Shown here: positions 57,088 to 64,000 of the stretch, in pieces
Layout: each line of letters begins with the position of its first letter
Position numbering within the stretch: the first letter of the stretch is position 1
Assembly: GCA_046154185.1 (NCBI GenBank)
Contig: JBJXGE010000032.1
Coordinates: 1 to 64,000, forward strand
From: JBJXGE01 sp046154185
Lineage (GTDB): Bacteria; Planctomycetota; UBA8108; UBA1146; JAJFFE01
Direction: 5' to 3'
DNA length: 64,000 bases
Translations under genes and position numbers: made by a program
The notes under the pieces: generated by a model
The model's database searches: none
Told to the model about the DNA's origin: nothing
The model's input: only the letters and a program-made list of their open reading frames with translations

Positions 57088-57420
57088 TTAGTCGCCGTGA
57101 ACGTGGGTGGTGAAGCGCGAGTAGACACCGAGAATGTTGAACATCTCGTAGTCGGCATGCTTGACGGTTTTGATGTTGCCGTTCATCGCCGCTTTGCCGA
57201 TGCTCGCATCGCCCATCGCGATCAGGCCGAGAATGTTCATCGTCTCCGCTGAACCCTTCTTCGAGCCAAGATCGGTATTCATGTAGTCGACATCCAGTGG
57301 AGCATGCACCTGCGTGTAGACCCAGCCGAGCGGCGGCACAACCGGCGCCGAGACAAAACCGGCGCAACCGCTGGTCGCGAGCGCCATGAGACAAATCATC
57401 CCCAACGCGAAACGCTTCAT
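57088..57420 (-). CDS. TRL-like lipoprotein, first of a tandem pair
   Basis: 110 aa from ATG 57420, preceded by GGGGGA. Lipobox LATSGC near residue 19. Family features: VYTQVHAPLDVDY, DLGSKKGSAE, IAMGDASIGKAAMNGNIKTV and NILGVYSRFTTHVHGD. This copy keeps the usual 'MGDASI' wording, while its neighbour has an insertion of several residues at that place. The pair could form a heteromer in the envelope. Confidence 0.85.
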   Translation of the reverse strand: MKRFALGMICLMALATSGCAGFVSAPVVPPLGWVYTQVHAPLDVDYMNTDLGSKKGSAETMNILGLIAMGDASIGKAAMNGNIKTVKHADYEMFNILGVYSRFTTHVHGD

Positions 57421-57844
57421 CCAATTCCCCCATTTCCGTAGCGGACGAACGGCTTTTCTGATTTCCCGAACTGGTCGCGGCGCACGTGCTTTCTGCGCAT
57501 CGCCGCAAACCGGTCGTGTCATCAAAAGCCGAGAACGGGTTCGAGTCCGGCCCATCCGGCCCCGAGTTGCGGCAGATCTTGCCAGACCTAAATCCTCAGT
57601 CAATAGGAGCTTTGCACGATGAAGGTGCTTTGCGTTTGCCTCCGCGGCTTCGTTCGAACACCGATCGGAGTTTGGAGCGAGCGAAGAAAATCGTCGCGCG
57701 CGCGCGCTTCCTCTCTTTCGATGCCTCCGAGAATGACGTCGAGTTGAATCTTCTCGATCGACGATTTCGTATGTCGCTCTGCGCCGCCGCCATTCCCCGG
57801 CGCCGGGCATCGAACCAACCGACGACGCGCGCGACTGCGTGGAT
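57421..57844. other. 424-bp intergenic region
   Basis: It lies between the TRL pair and the end of the CYTH-CHAD gene, all on the minus strand. It should hold the TRL promoter and the 3' end of the upstream transcript. Frames are open on both strands here because of GC content, but none shows a start with ribosome site or a recognisable protein. Confidence 0.4.
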
Positions 57845-59506
57845 TCAATTTGGTCGCCGTGATTGACCGCGAGCGCTGACGTGCGCGCTCCGAGTCGTCG
57901 ATTTCGCCGGCGCGGCGGCGCGGCCTGACGCGAGGACGCGCGCGGCCATCGCCTTCTGTAGCTTCTTCCAGCGCTTCCCGATGACGCGGGCGAAGGTCGA
58001 TTCAAACTTCGCACGCTCGCGCGCGGCGGCGCGCGAATAGCGCTCACAGAGTCGGCCGATCACGAAGGCAGTCGCCGCTGGCAGTCGCCGTCTTGGCTGC
58101 GCGATCCAGACCCGCAAGCGGGACTCGGCCACTTCGGCGTCTTGATGCGCACCGAGCAAATCTTGGAGCGCGACGAGCGCGGTGACCAACTGCGTGAGCG
58201 AATTGCCGAACAACGGCGCGAAAAACTCGAGCGCGTAACGAAAAGTACGCGCCTGTTTCCGCAGCTCGTGCCACTCCGTCGCGGGAGCACTCGAATCGAG
58301 GCGCCGCCCGCGCTTTCGAACGCGTCGTTCACACTTCGCCAGCAACGTGGGAGCGACGATCCGCGCGGCGCGCAGCGCGGCCGAGTTTCGTCGAGGCGGA
58401 CCGGCGGCGCAAAAGCGCTCGACACGCACGAGCAGCCGCTCGTAACGTCCGGAATCGAGAACCCGCAGCAGGCGGCGACGCGCGCGCCGGCGCCTGCGGT
58501 CGAGATCCGTCTGCACCGCGGCCAACGCCTCACGCTCGGCCGCCACAAGCGTCGTCTCCCAGTTTTTGAGCTCAGCAATCTGCACATCGAAGTCTCGCAC
58601 TTCGCCGAGAACGCGCCCGAGCCAACCGAGCTCACGGCAAAGTTGACGAGCACGACGAGGTAGGACTTCACCAAAAAGCTTGAGCGCGGCACGCACCCGC
58701 CGAACGGCGACCCGCTGATCGTGCAATTCTTCGGCATCGATGCCGAGGCGCGTGCCGGCCTCGTGTCGCAGACAGCGTCGCCAATTGCTCCGCAACGAAG
58801 CGAAAGCGAGTGCGCCGACCGAGCACTTGGCATCGATCGTCGAAGCGCCCATGTCGATGGCGGGAGCTGCCGCGAGGCCATGTGCCGCCAGTGCGAGTTC
58901 AAAGAGGCTGACCGAAACCGGCTGCAGTCCGAGCTGCGCTGGCAGCTCCAGCGCACGGCGCGCGAGTTCTCCTTCCCCGTCCGAGATTTCGACCGTTCGC
59001 AGTGCGACGAGTGGCGCGTTCGGCGCGGCGCGCGTCTCGATCGAGTTGAGTCGCAGTGACGCTTCGATCCGCGTACCGCGGCGAAGCGTCAGCTCGACGC
59101 CGCGCTCTTCGGTCGCAATCCAGCGCTCGAGCGCGCGCGGCCCAAGCAACGTGCGAAGCGTGGTCGCGAAGTCCGCGTCCGCGTGCCACCACGATTCCGG
59201 CGATGCACGATCCTGCGCGGCGCGGTGGTCCACGCTGCTCGGCGCGTGCGCCGACGCGAAGCGTACGCCGGAGGTCGATTCGATCGAAATTTCGTGCGTC
59301 ACGCCAACGACTCGCTCGACCACCACAATCGCGCCGCGCAAGATTCGCAAGTCTGCGGTGTCGTAGAAAACTTCGTGCCGTGGTTCGAGAACGCGTTCGT
59401 TGACGACGACGGCCGTCCCGCCGAACTCGGGGATCGCCAAGGTGGCAAGCCGTCCCAACTCCGCGCGCAACGACGAAAAGTTGTCGACTACGACCCAGCT
59501 TGGCAC
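57845..59506 (-). CDS. CYTH-like and CHAD-domain protein
   Basis: 553 aa from GTG 59506. The N-terminal ~210 residues look like a CYTH (triphosphate tunnel) domain: YYDT-like VFYDTADLRILRG, a series of Glu/Arg strands and ELTLRRGT. From about 235 on is a CHAD helical domain: ELHDQRVAVRRVRAALKLF, GEVRDFDVQIAEL and EWHELRKQARTFRYALEFF, with the conserved His and basic residues. CHAD proteins bind polyphosphate, and CYTH domains act on triphosphate compounds. No polyphosphate kinase gene is nearby. The first domain call is less sure than the second. Confidence 0.82.
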   Translation of the reverse strand: MPSWVVVDNFSSLRAELGRLATLAIPEFGGTAVVVNERVLEPRHEVFYDTADLRILRGAIVVVERVVGVTHEISIESTSGVRFASAHAPSSVDHRAAQDRASPESWWHADADFATTLRTLLGPRALERWIATEERGVELTLRRGTRIEASLRLNSIETRAAPNAPLVALRTVEISDGEGELARRALELPAQLGLQPVSVSLFELALAAHGLAAAPAIDMGASTIDAKCSVGALAFASLRSNWRRCLRHEAGTRLGIDAEELHDQRVAVRRVRAALKLFGEVLPRRARQLCRELGWLGRVLGEVRDFDVQIAELKNWETTLVAAEREALAAVQTDLDRRRRRARRRLLRVLDSGRYERLLVRVERFCAAGPPRRNSAALRAARIVAPTLLAKCERRVRKRGRRLDSSAPATEWHELRKQARTFRYALEFFAPLFGNSLTQLVTALVALQDLLGAHQDAEVAESRLRVWIAQPRRRLPAATAFVIGRLCERYSRAAARERAKFESTFARVIGKRWKKLQKAMAARVLASGRAAAPAKSTTRSAHVSARGQSRRPN

Positions 59507-59681
59507 GAGCTTTCTCTCTTACGAACGTGTTGCTCAGCGCCGGTGCGCAGTGGTCAAGATCCTGGCAGGTATACTCTTACACTCCAGCGCGCGGCGCTAG
59601 GCTTCCAGCTCGACGCCGCGCGTGCGGAGACTGCAAAATCTGTCGATAATGAAAGCAGCTGCGCTGCAGAAGGGAGTTCCT

Positions 59682-60146
59682 ATGCCACTCAAGTGCGAAC
59701 TGTGCACATCAGCGACCGACAGTGTCGAGACACTTTGGTTCAGCGAGTTGTGCCGAGTCGTGCTCGTGACCGATCCGGACTATCCCGGATTCTGCCGCGT
59801 CATCCTCAATAGCCATGTGCTGGAGATGACGGATCTACCGGTGAGCTCGCGCACCAAGTTGATGGACGTCGTGTTTGCCGTTGAATCCGCGATTCGTAAC
59901 GTGGTCCGCCCCGACAAAATCAATGTCGCGAGTCTCGGCAACCGGACGCCCCATTTGCATTGGCACGTGATCCCGCGTTGGCGCACCGACCGGCACTTTC
60001 CGAATTCGGTGTGGTCCGAACCGGCGCGGGCGAAGTCTGAAGTCGCGGCGCCTACCGATCTCCGGCAGCGCCTGATGACCGCGATTGCGGATCAACTCGC
60101 GACATCCCACAACGCGACCACGAGCGAACGCCTCCGCGGCTGCTAA
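59682..60146 (+). CDS. HIT-family (histidine triad) hydrolase
   Basis: 154 aa from ATG 59682 with GGGAG 6 bases before; an earlier in-frame ATG at 59622 lacks one. Histidine triad HLHWHVIPRW near residue 93, in the DUF/diadenosine-hydrolase-like form with HxHxHxxPR. An N-terminal CELC pair could bind zinc. The protein should split a nucleotide or dinucleotide phosphate bond. Confidence 0.9.
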   Translation: MPLKCELCTSATDSVETLWFSELCRVVLVTDPDYPGFCRVILNSHVLEMTDLPVSSRTKLMDVVFAVESAIRNVVRPDKINVASLGNRTPHLHWHVIPRWRTDRHFPNSVWSEPARAKSEVAAPTDLRQRLMTAIADQLATSHNATTSERLRGC

Positions 60147-60275
60147 TCGCCACGAGTCCGTTCCACACCTTCTGCGCACATCCCACATCTGGTCACGCCG
60201 CTCGACACGGACCGTCTCCATCCGCGATAATCCGCCGCGGGCGAGGGACTCTCCGCCGAGAAAGGGGGATGTGCG

Positions 60276-61769
60276 ATGGAAACACTCGGCGTCACGCTCA
60301 TCGGGCTGACGGCTTTATCGTTCGGACTTGCTGTAGGCTGGTATTTCGGTGGGCGACTCGATCGCAGCGATGCCAGCGTTATCCGACGCAAAACTGCGGC
60401 GCAGACCGCGCTCTGGCAACACCAACTCATCGAAGCGCAGGCGGCGCTCGCCGAGGCCGAGAGCCTCGTCGCGGCGCGTGCGAGCGATGCGACCGCGGAA
60501 GCAAAAGCCGCGATGCTCACTGCGTCGCTCGCGGATGTCACGGGGGAACTCGACGCCAGCCGCGCGCAGTGCTTGTCGCTCTCGAAGGAGATTACCGAGC
60601 AACTCGCGACCATCGGTGAACTCGAAGAAGAAGCGCTCGCGAGTCAGAAACAGCTCAAGCTCGAAGCGAAACGCCAGCAAGAGCTCATGGCACGACTCGA
60701 AACCGAGAAATCCGAAATCGCGGAGCGGCTGGGCGCCGAGCTCAAGGAGTTGCGCGCGACGGTAACAGCCGTGCCGGTTGCCGCGGCCGCGGAAGAGCGG
60801 GTCGCGACGCTGGAGTCGCAGCTCGCGGAACTAACGACGCGACTCAGCGCGCAGGAACACGACTGGCAACAACTCTTCGAAGAACAGAATCGCGAAGTGC
60901 AAGCGTTGACGACCGAGTTGCAAGACGCCCGGCGCCTTGCGGAAGAACGCAGCCACAGTAATACCGAAACAGCGGCGCGTACGACGACTCACGAACACCG
61001 CACAGCTGAGCTCGAACGTGAGTTGCGCGCGCTGGCGGATGAAAATGCTCAGCTCAAGGCGAGTCAATCGGGCTTTCTGCAAGAACTTGAAACCCGCGAC
61101 GAGCAGATCATCAAATTCCGCGCGAAACTGATCGAACTCATGCGACCCGCCGCCGGCGATGAAACCGACGAGTCGGACCGTGAGCGGCCGGCCGCAGTAC
61201 GCACCGTCACGACCGACGAAAGTGATTGGGAGCTGGATGTGGTCATCGATGACGAGGAGGTCGACGACGATTCGCCAGTCGAGCGCCGGCCATCGCGACT
61301 GCGTGTCATCGAAGAGGAGGTCGCGGGCGCCCGGCCGAACCGTTCGAGCACCGGTCATCTCGACGCGACAGTGGCGAATGACGGCGACGTGGCGACTCCT
61401 CCGCCAGCCGAATCGCCGCGCCGCGCCGCGCGCTCGCGCGCTAAGAGAGCTGCGCCGAACGATGCGGCGATTCACCAACCGGAGCTGCTCCTCGACGACG
61501 CTCAGGTCGCGGTCGAAGCGCCACCGCTCATCGACGTCGACTCGCAAGCCGCCGAAGACGACTTGACGTTGTTACCCGGCATTGGCTCGGGTCTCGCCCG
61601 CAAACTGCGAACACTTGGCTTCGTCAGCTTCGAGCGTCTGGCGAAACTCAGCGCCGGCGACGGCGCCGAGCTCGCTAACAAACTCGGCAGCCTGTTCCGC
61701 CGCAATCACAGCGTGGCAAAGCTCATTGAGGAAGCCAAACGCCGCACTGTTGATCGCCGTCGGCGCTGA
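60276..61769 (+). CDS. Membrane-anchored coiled-coil protein with C-terminal helix-hairpin-helix
   Basis: 497 aa from ATG 60276, with AAGGGGG upstream. One N-terminal membrane span (TLIGLTALSFGLAVGWYFGG). Residues about 40-290 are a long coiled coil rich in Glu, Ala and Gln. Then an acidic, low-complexity part (VVIDDEEVDDDSP). Residues about 430-490 hold a helix-hairpin-helix fold (LLPGIGSGLARKLRTLGFVSFERLAKLS), usually used to bind DNA or as a protein contact. It may tie DNA or a partner to the membrane; that is a guess. Confidence 0.75.
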   Translation: METLGVTLIGLTALSFGLAVGWYFGGRLDRSDASVIRRKTAAQTALWQHQLIEAQAALAEAESLVAARASDATAEAKAAMLTASLADVTGELDASRAQCLSLSKEITEQLATIGELEEEALASQKQLKLEAKRQQELMARLETEKSEIAERLGAELKELRATVTAVPVAAAAEERVATLESQLAELTTRLSAQEHDWQQLFEEQNREVQALTTELQDARRLAEERSHSNTETAARTTTHEHRTAELERELRALADENAQLKASQSGFLQELETRDEQIIKFRAKLIELMRPAAGDETDESDRERPAAVRTVTTDESDWELDVVIDDEEVDDDSPVERRPSRLRVIEEEVAGARPNRSSTGHLDATVANDGDVATPPPAESPRRAARSRAKRAAPNDAAIHQPELLLDDAQVAVEAPPLIDVDSQAAEDDLTLLPGIGSGLARKLRTLGFVSFERLAKLSAGDGAELANKLGSLFRRNHSVAKLIEEAKRRTVDRRRR

Positions 61770-61796
61770 TGGGCGAACACGCACGAGCAAGGGGGG

Positions 61797-61850
61797 AGGC
61801 TGCCGGGCCGGCCAACCTCGGTCTTTGTTCCGTCGGACCCTTCAGGTCCT
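61797..61850. repeat. Double-hairpin element (repeat family B, copy 2)
   Basis: CCGGCCAACC (61809-61818) followed by TCGGTCTTTG matches 17 of 20 bases of 55458-55477. The second stem is GGACC, loop CTTCA, GGTCC (61836-61850), at the place of hairpin 2 in copy 1. There is no T-run here. It lies about 30 bases after the coiled-coil gene and may still end its transcript. Confidence 0.5.
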
Positions 61851-61963
61851 CTCAGATGCGGCAGAAGCGAACCCAACTCATGATGGAATCGGCGCGCTGC
61901 GGAACGATTTCCGTTCCCACTCTGACGTCGCTGCCGCCGCGGCTCGAGCAGCGTCTTGCGCCC

Positions 61964-62986
61964 TCACTTCTCTCCGATGATGTGAGCGACAAATTTTTTG
62001 GCATCGGGCGCCTTCTCGCGGAACAGGACGCGCGCATAGTCGACGGCCTTGTTGCCTTTGCGGATGCGCACGAACGCAACGAACCATCGTGAGTTGATAT
62101 CGCGGAACTCTTGAAAGAACTCGTAATCGACCGACTCCTTGTCGACGAGCTCCAAAACCAAGAGCATTTCGGCGGCGCTCGATTTCTGCTGCAGCGCCTC
62201 GAGGAGTCCGGGGTAGACCTCGTCGGCGATCGAAACGAGCAGCTCGCTGCTCGTGAGTTTGCCTTTGATCTCGAGCGCGGAGTCCTCGACATCAGCGGCG
62301 CTGGGGTCGAGCACTTTGACGCGAATGACACAGAAGGTCCACGCCGACATCCCCACGCCGCGCTCGACATCGAGCCCGAGCCCGCTGTCTTCCGGCTCGA
62401 CCGGTTGCACGAAAAAGCGCACGACGGCGCTACCGCGGCGCTTCGGCGCAATGACTACTTTGTTGCCGTTCGCTTTGACATCGATGACAGCGGCGTTATC
62501 GCAAAGCGGAATCTCCACCTTCTCGTCCGGCGCGACTTTCCACAGTGATTCCCAAACGGGCGTTTCGGCTTTCTGCAGATTTTGACGGCGGCGACACTCC
62601 GTGCAACCTGAGCGAAAGCCGGTGCTGCGGCTGGTCTGACCGTGCTTCATGTCGCGGATGGCGGTGGCGTGGCTGCACGTCACTTTTGCGTACAGTTTGC
62701 GACACTGCTCGTTGGTCCCACGCACGGCGGTCTCGAAATCGACGGCGACGGCGTTCTTGAATACTTTCTTGAACTCGTCCTTGGCGGTCGGTTTCGGCGC
62801 GTACAACAGATTCAAGGAGTACACGCCTTGCTCGCCCTCGACCAATTCGGCGACCCGGTTCGCCTTGCGAAACGCATCGAGATCGATGGGCGCACCGCCC
62901 GCCGCGGGTGGCTCTTGCGCGAGAGAGCGATACGACAGTATTACGATCGCTACGACTGATACCGCGAGCAACAAGGAGTTTCGCAC
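61964..62986 (-). CDS. Exported protein of unknown function
   Basis: 340 aa. A signal peptide covers residues 1-23 (LLLAVSVVAIVILSYRSLA). There is no later membrane span. A Cys-containing part (residues about 95-165) has VTCSHA, GCTECRRR and IPLCDN; the rest is mixed alpha/beta (VVRFFVQPVEPEDSG, ELLVSIADEVYPGLLEAL). I do not recognise the family. The CxxC pair might bind metal or form a disulfide. Confidence 0.65.
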   Translation of the reverse strand: MRNSLLLAVSVVAIVILSYRSLAQEPPAAGGAPIDLDAFRKANRVAELVEGEQGVYSLNLLYAPKPTAKDEFKKVFKNAVAVDFETAVRGTNEQCRKLYAKVTCSHATAIRDMKHGQTSRSTGFRSGCTECRRRQNLQKAETPVWESLWKVAPDEKVEIPLCDNAAVIDVKANGNKVVIAPKRRGSAVVRFFVQPVEPEDSGLGLDVERGVGMSAWTFCVIRVKVLDPSAADVEDSALEIKGKLTSSELLVSIADEVYPGLLEALQQKSSAAEMLLVLELVDKESVDYEFFQEFRDINSRWFVAFVRIRKGNKAVDYARVLFREKAPDAKKFVAHIIGEK

Positions 62987-63063
62987 AAGCCCCTCCGTTT
63001 CATTGTCACAGAGTTCGCCGAGAAGATGTTGCCGGACAGGCTATACCAAGGCTCCGGTGCCAA

Positions 63064-63984
63064 TCAACTAGCGCGCGACATCTCGAGTCCGAGTACGCGC
63101 AATCGCTCGAGCAGCGCACGGTCACGACTTGCCGCTACGATCCCCGAGAGCCGAAACATCTTGGTCCCTTCGTCGTAGCGCGTCGCGCCGAAATGCACGG
63201 GCTCACCCGATTCGACCCAGATCGCGTCACCGCCGAGCGCCCGCGCGAGATGTATGCTGACGGGGAAGTCGTAAATATTTGGGTTCGACGCCAGCACGCC
63301 ACCGTAAGCGCCGGCGGCCAAGAGCGAAAATATGCAGCCCTCGAGCTCTTCGGAGCGCACTCCTTCGAGACCGAGTTCGCGCGCGCGCGCGATACACGCG
63401 CGCCGGCGTCCCTGAAAGCCATTGACGAAAAATCGTTCGGTTGGCGGCAATGAACTCGCGTCCACGGGCGGCAGGGCCGAGAGGCGCGCCCTGGCCGACA
63501 CGCGCGGATCATCGGCGCCGACTCGCACACCGGCGCGATCGATGCGTAACCAACTCCCGTGCTCGCCTTCTTCCGGAATACTGAGGAGTGAATACTCGAC
63601 GTTCGCGCGCGACTGCAATGTCACGATGATCGAGTAACCGCTCCCCTTGCGGTCCCGATACTGTTTCGTGCCATCGATGGGATCGATGGCAAGCGTGTAC
63701 TCGCCGGCGCTCGCAAACGGGGCGAGGTCACCCACCGCCTCTTCGCCGCGGATGACTAACGTGCGGAGAATCGGGTCGCCATCGCGCAACGCCGCGATGA
63801 TGAGTTCCTGTACCGTGAGATCGGTGATCGTCAAAGCGTCGGCCGCCGCGTTGCCGCTCTGCTTGTGTTCGAGCGAAATATCGAAACTACGCAAACGCCG
63901 GGCAATCGCGCCACTCCAACGAAAGACGGGCGCGAGCGCGTCGTCCAAAGCGAGAATGAGTGCGCGCACGGTTGCGTCGGTCAT
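63064..63984 (-). CDS. Inositol-monophosphatase-family phosphatase (CysQ-like)
   Basis: 306 aa. Metal site: the Glu pair of RGEEAVG and the core DPIDGTKQY in AIDPIDGTKQYRD; the second metal-site Asp is in NIYDFPVSIHLARALGG. These Mg-dependent enzymes act on inositol phosphate, 3'-phosphoadenosine 5'-phosphate or sugar phosphates. The wording KQY after DPIDGT recalls the bisphosphate nucleotidase branch, but the substrate is not decided. Its start lies 16 bases from the window edge. Confidence 0.88.
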   Translation of the reverse strand: MTDATVRALILALDDALAPVFRWSGAIARRLRSFDISLEHKQSGNAAADALTITDLTVQELIIAALRDGDPILRTLVIRGEEAVGDLAPFASAGEYTLAIDPIDGTKQYRDRKGSGYSIIVTLQSRANVEYSLLSIPEEGEHGSWLRIDRAGVRVGADDPRVSARARLSALPPVDASSLPPTERFFVNGFQGRRRACIARARELGLEGVRSEELEGCIFSLLAAGAYGGVLASNPNIYDFPVSIHLARALGGDAIWVESGEPVHFGATRYDEGTKMFRLSGIVAASRDRALLERLRVLGLEMSRAS

Positions 63985-64000
63985 CCCAGGAATACCTCAC

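Noticed and set aside
57386..57622. 78-codon plus-strand frame in the TRL upstream gap
   Set aside because: Arg-rich shadow-type protein, no ribosome site, overlaps the TRL start.

Overview
This 64 kb window is GC-rich and densely coded. It holds 36 protein-coding genes that I can support, on both strands. I saw no rRNA, tRNA, CRISPR array, insertion sequence or phage gene. Several things suggest a Planctomycetota-like bacterium, as an inference from gene style and not from a marker gene: large Ser/Thr kinases with WD40 or TPR tails, an ECF sigma factor next to a kinase, ASPIC/UnbV and IPT/TIG exported proteins, and a secreted protease ending in a paired dockerin-like (Ca-loop) tail with a terminal Cys. 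There is no sign of recent gene transfer; base use looks uniform.

Layout. 1-5.3 kb: an exported Gly-rich IPT/TIG lipoprotein cut by the window edge, riboflavin gene ribBA, and an UnbV-type lipoprotein. 5.7-8.3 kb: an unusual protein that joins two RNA-polymerase-alpha-CTD-like modules to a sigma-region-4-like helix-turn-helix. 8.3-9.8 kb: ECF sigma factor and membrane anti-sigma factor with a Cys-rich outer domain. 10.0-14.4 kb: a two-gene molybdenum oxidoreductase complex in which the Fe-S subunit is fused to the NrfD membrane subunit. 14.4-22.3 kb (minus strand): zinc-finger protein, ECF-like sigma factor, WD40 kinase and a DUF4388/TPR protein. 22.3-32 kb: a GT87-like membrane protein diverging from a two-gene polyunsaturated-fatty-acid-synthase-like pair (pfaD-like, pfaA-like). 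32-43 kb: secretin-N-like exported protein, NCS1 transporter, M12B-like protease, kinase-ATPase-TPR protein, a small unknown protein and a secreted esterase.

43.5-54.6 kb is one long plus-strand operon for the pentose phosphate pathway: transketolase, a transaldolase-glucose-6-phosphate isomerase fusion, 6-phosphogluconate dehydrogenase, glucose-6-phosphate dehydrogenase, 6-phosphogluconolactonase and a large GH63/MGH1-like glycosidase. The genes overlap or nearly touch. Together they would take a glucoside to glucose, oxidise glucose 6-phosphate for reducing power, and recycle the pentoses.

54.7-64 kb: FMN reductase, EamA transporter, two tandem TRL lipoproteins, CYTH-CHAD protein, HIT protein, coiled-coil/HhH membrane protein, an unknown exported protein and an inositol-monophosphatase-family phosphatase.

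The intergenic DNA has structure of its own. There are two copies of a 'CGGA-loop hairpin + A-run + long perfect hairpin' element that read as minus-strand terminators. A 31-bp tandem repeat sits beside a double hairpin with a T-run, and a relative of that double hairpin lies at 61.8 kb. The most novel-looking loci are the alpha-CTD/sigma-4 protein and the minimal pfaD-pfaA lipid synthase.
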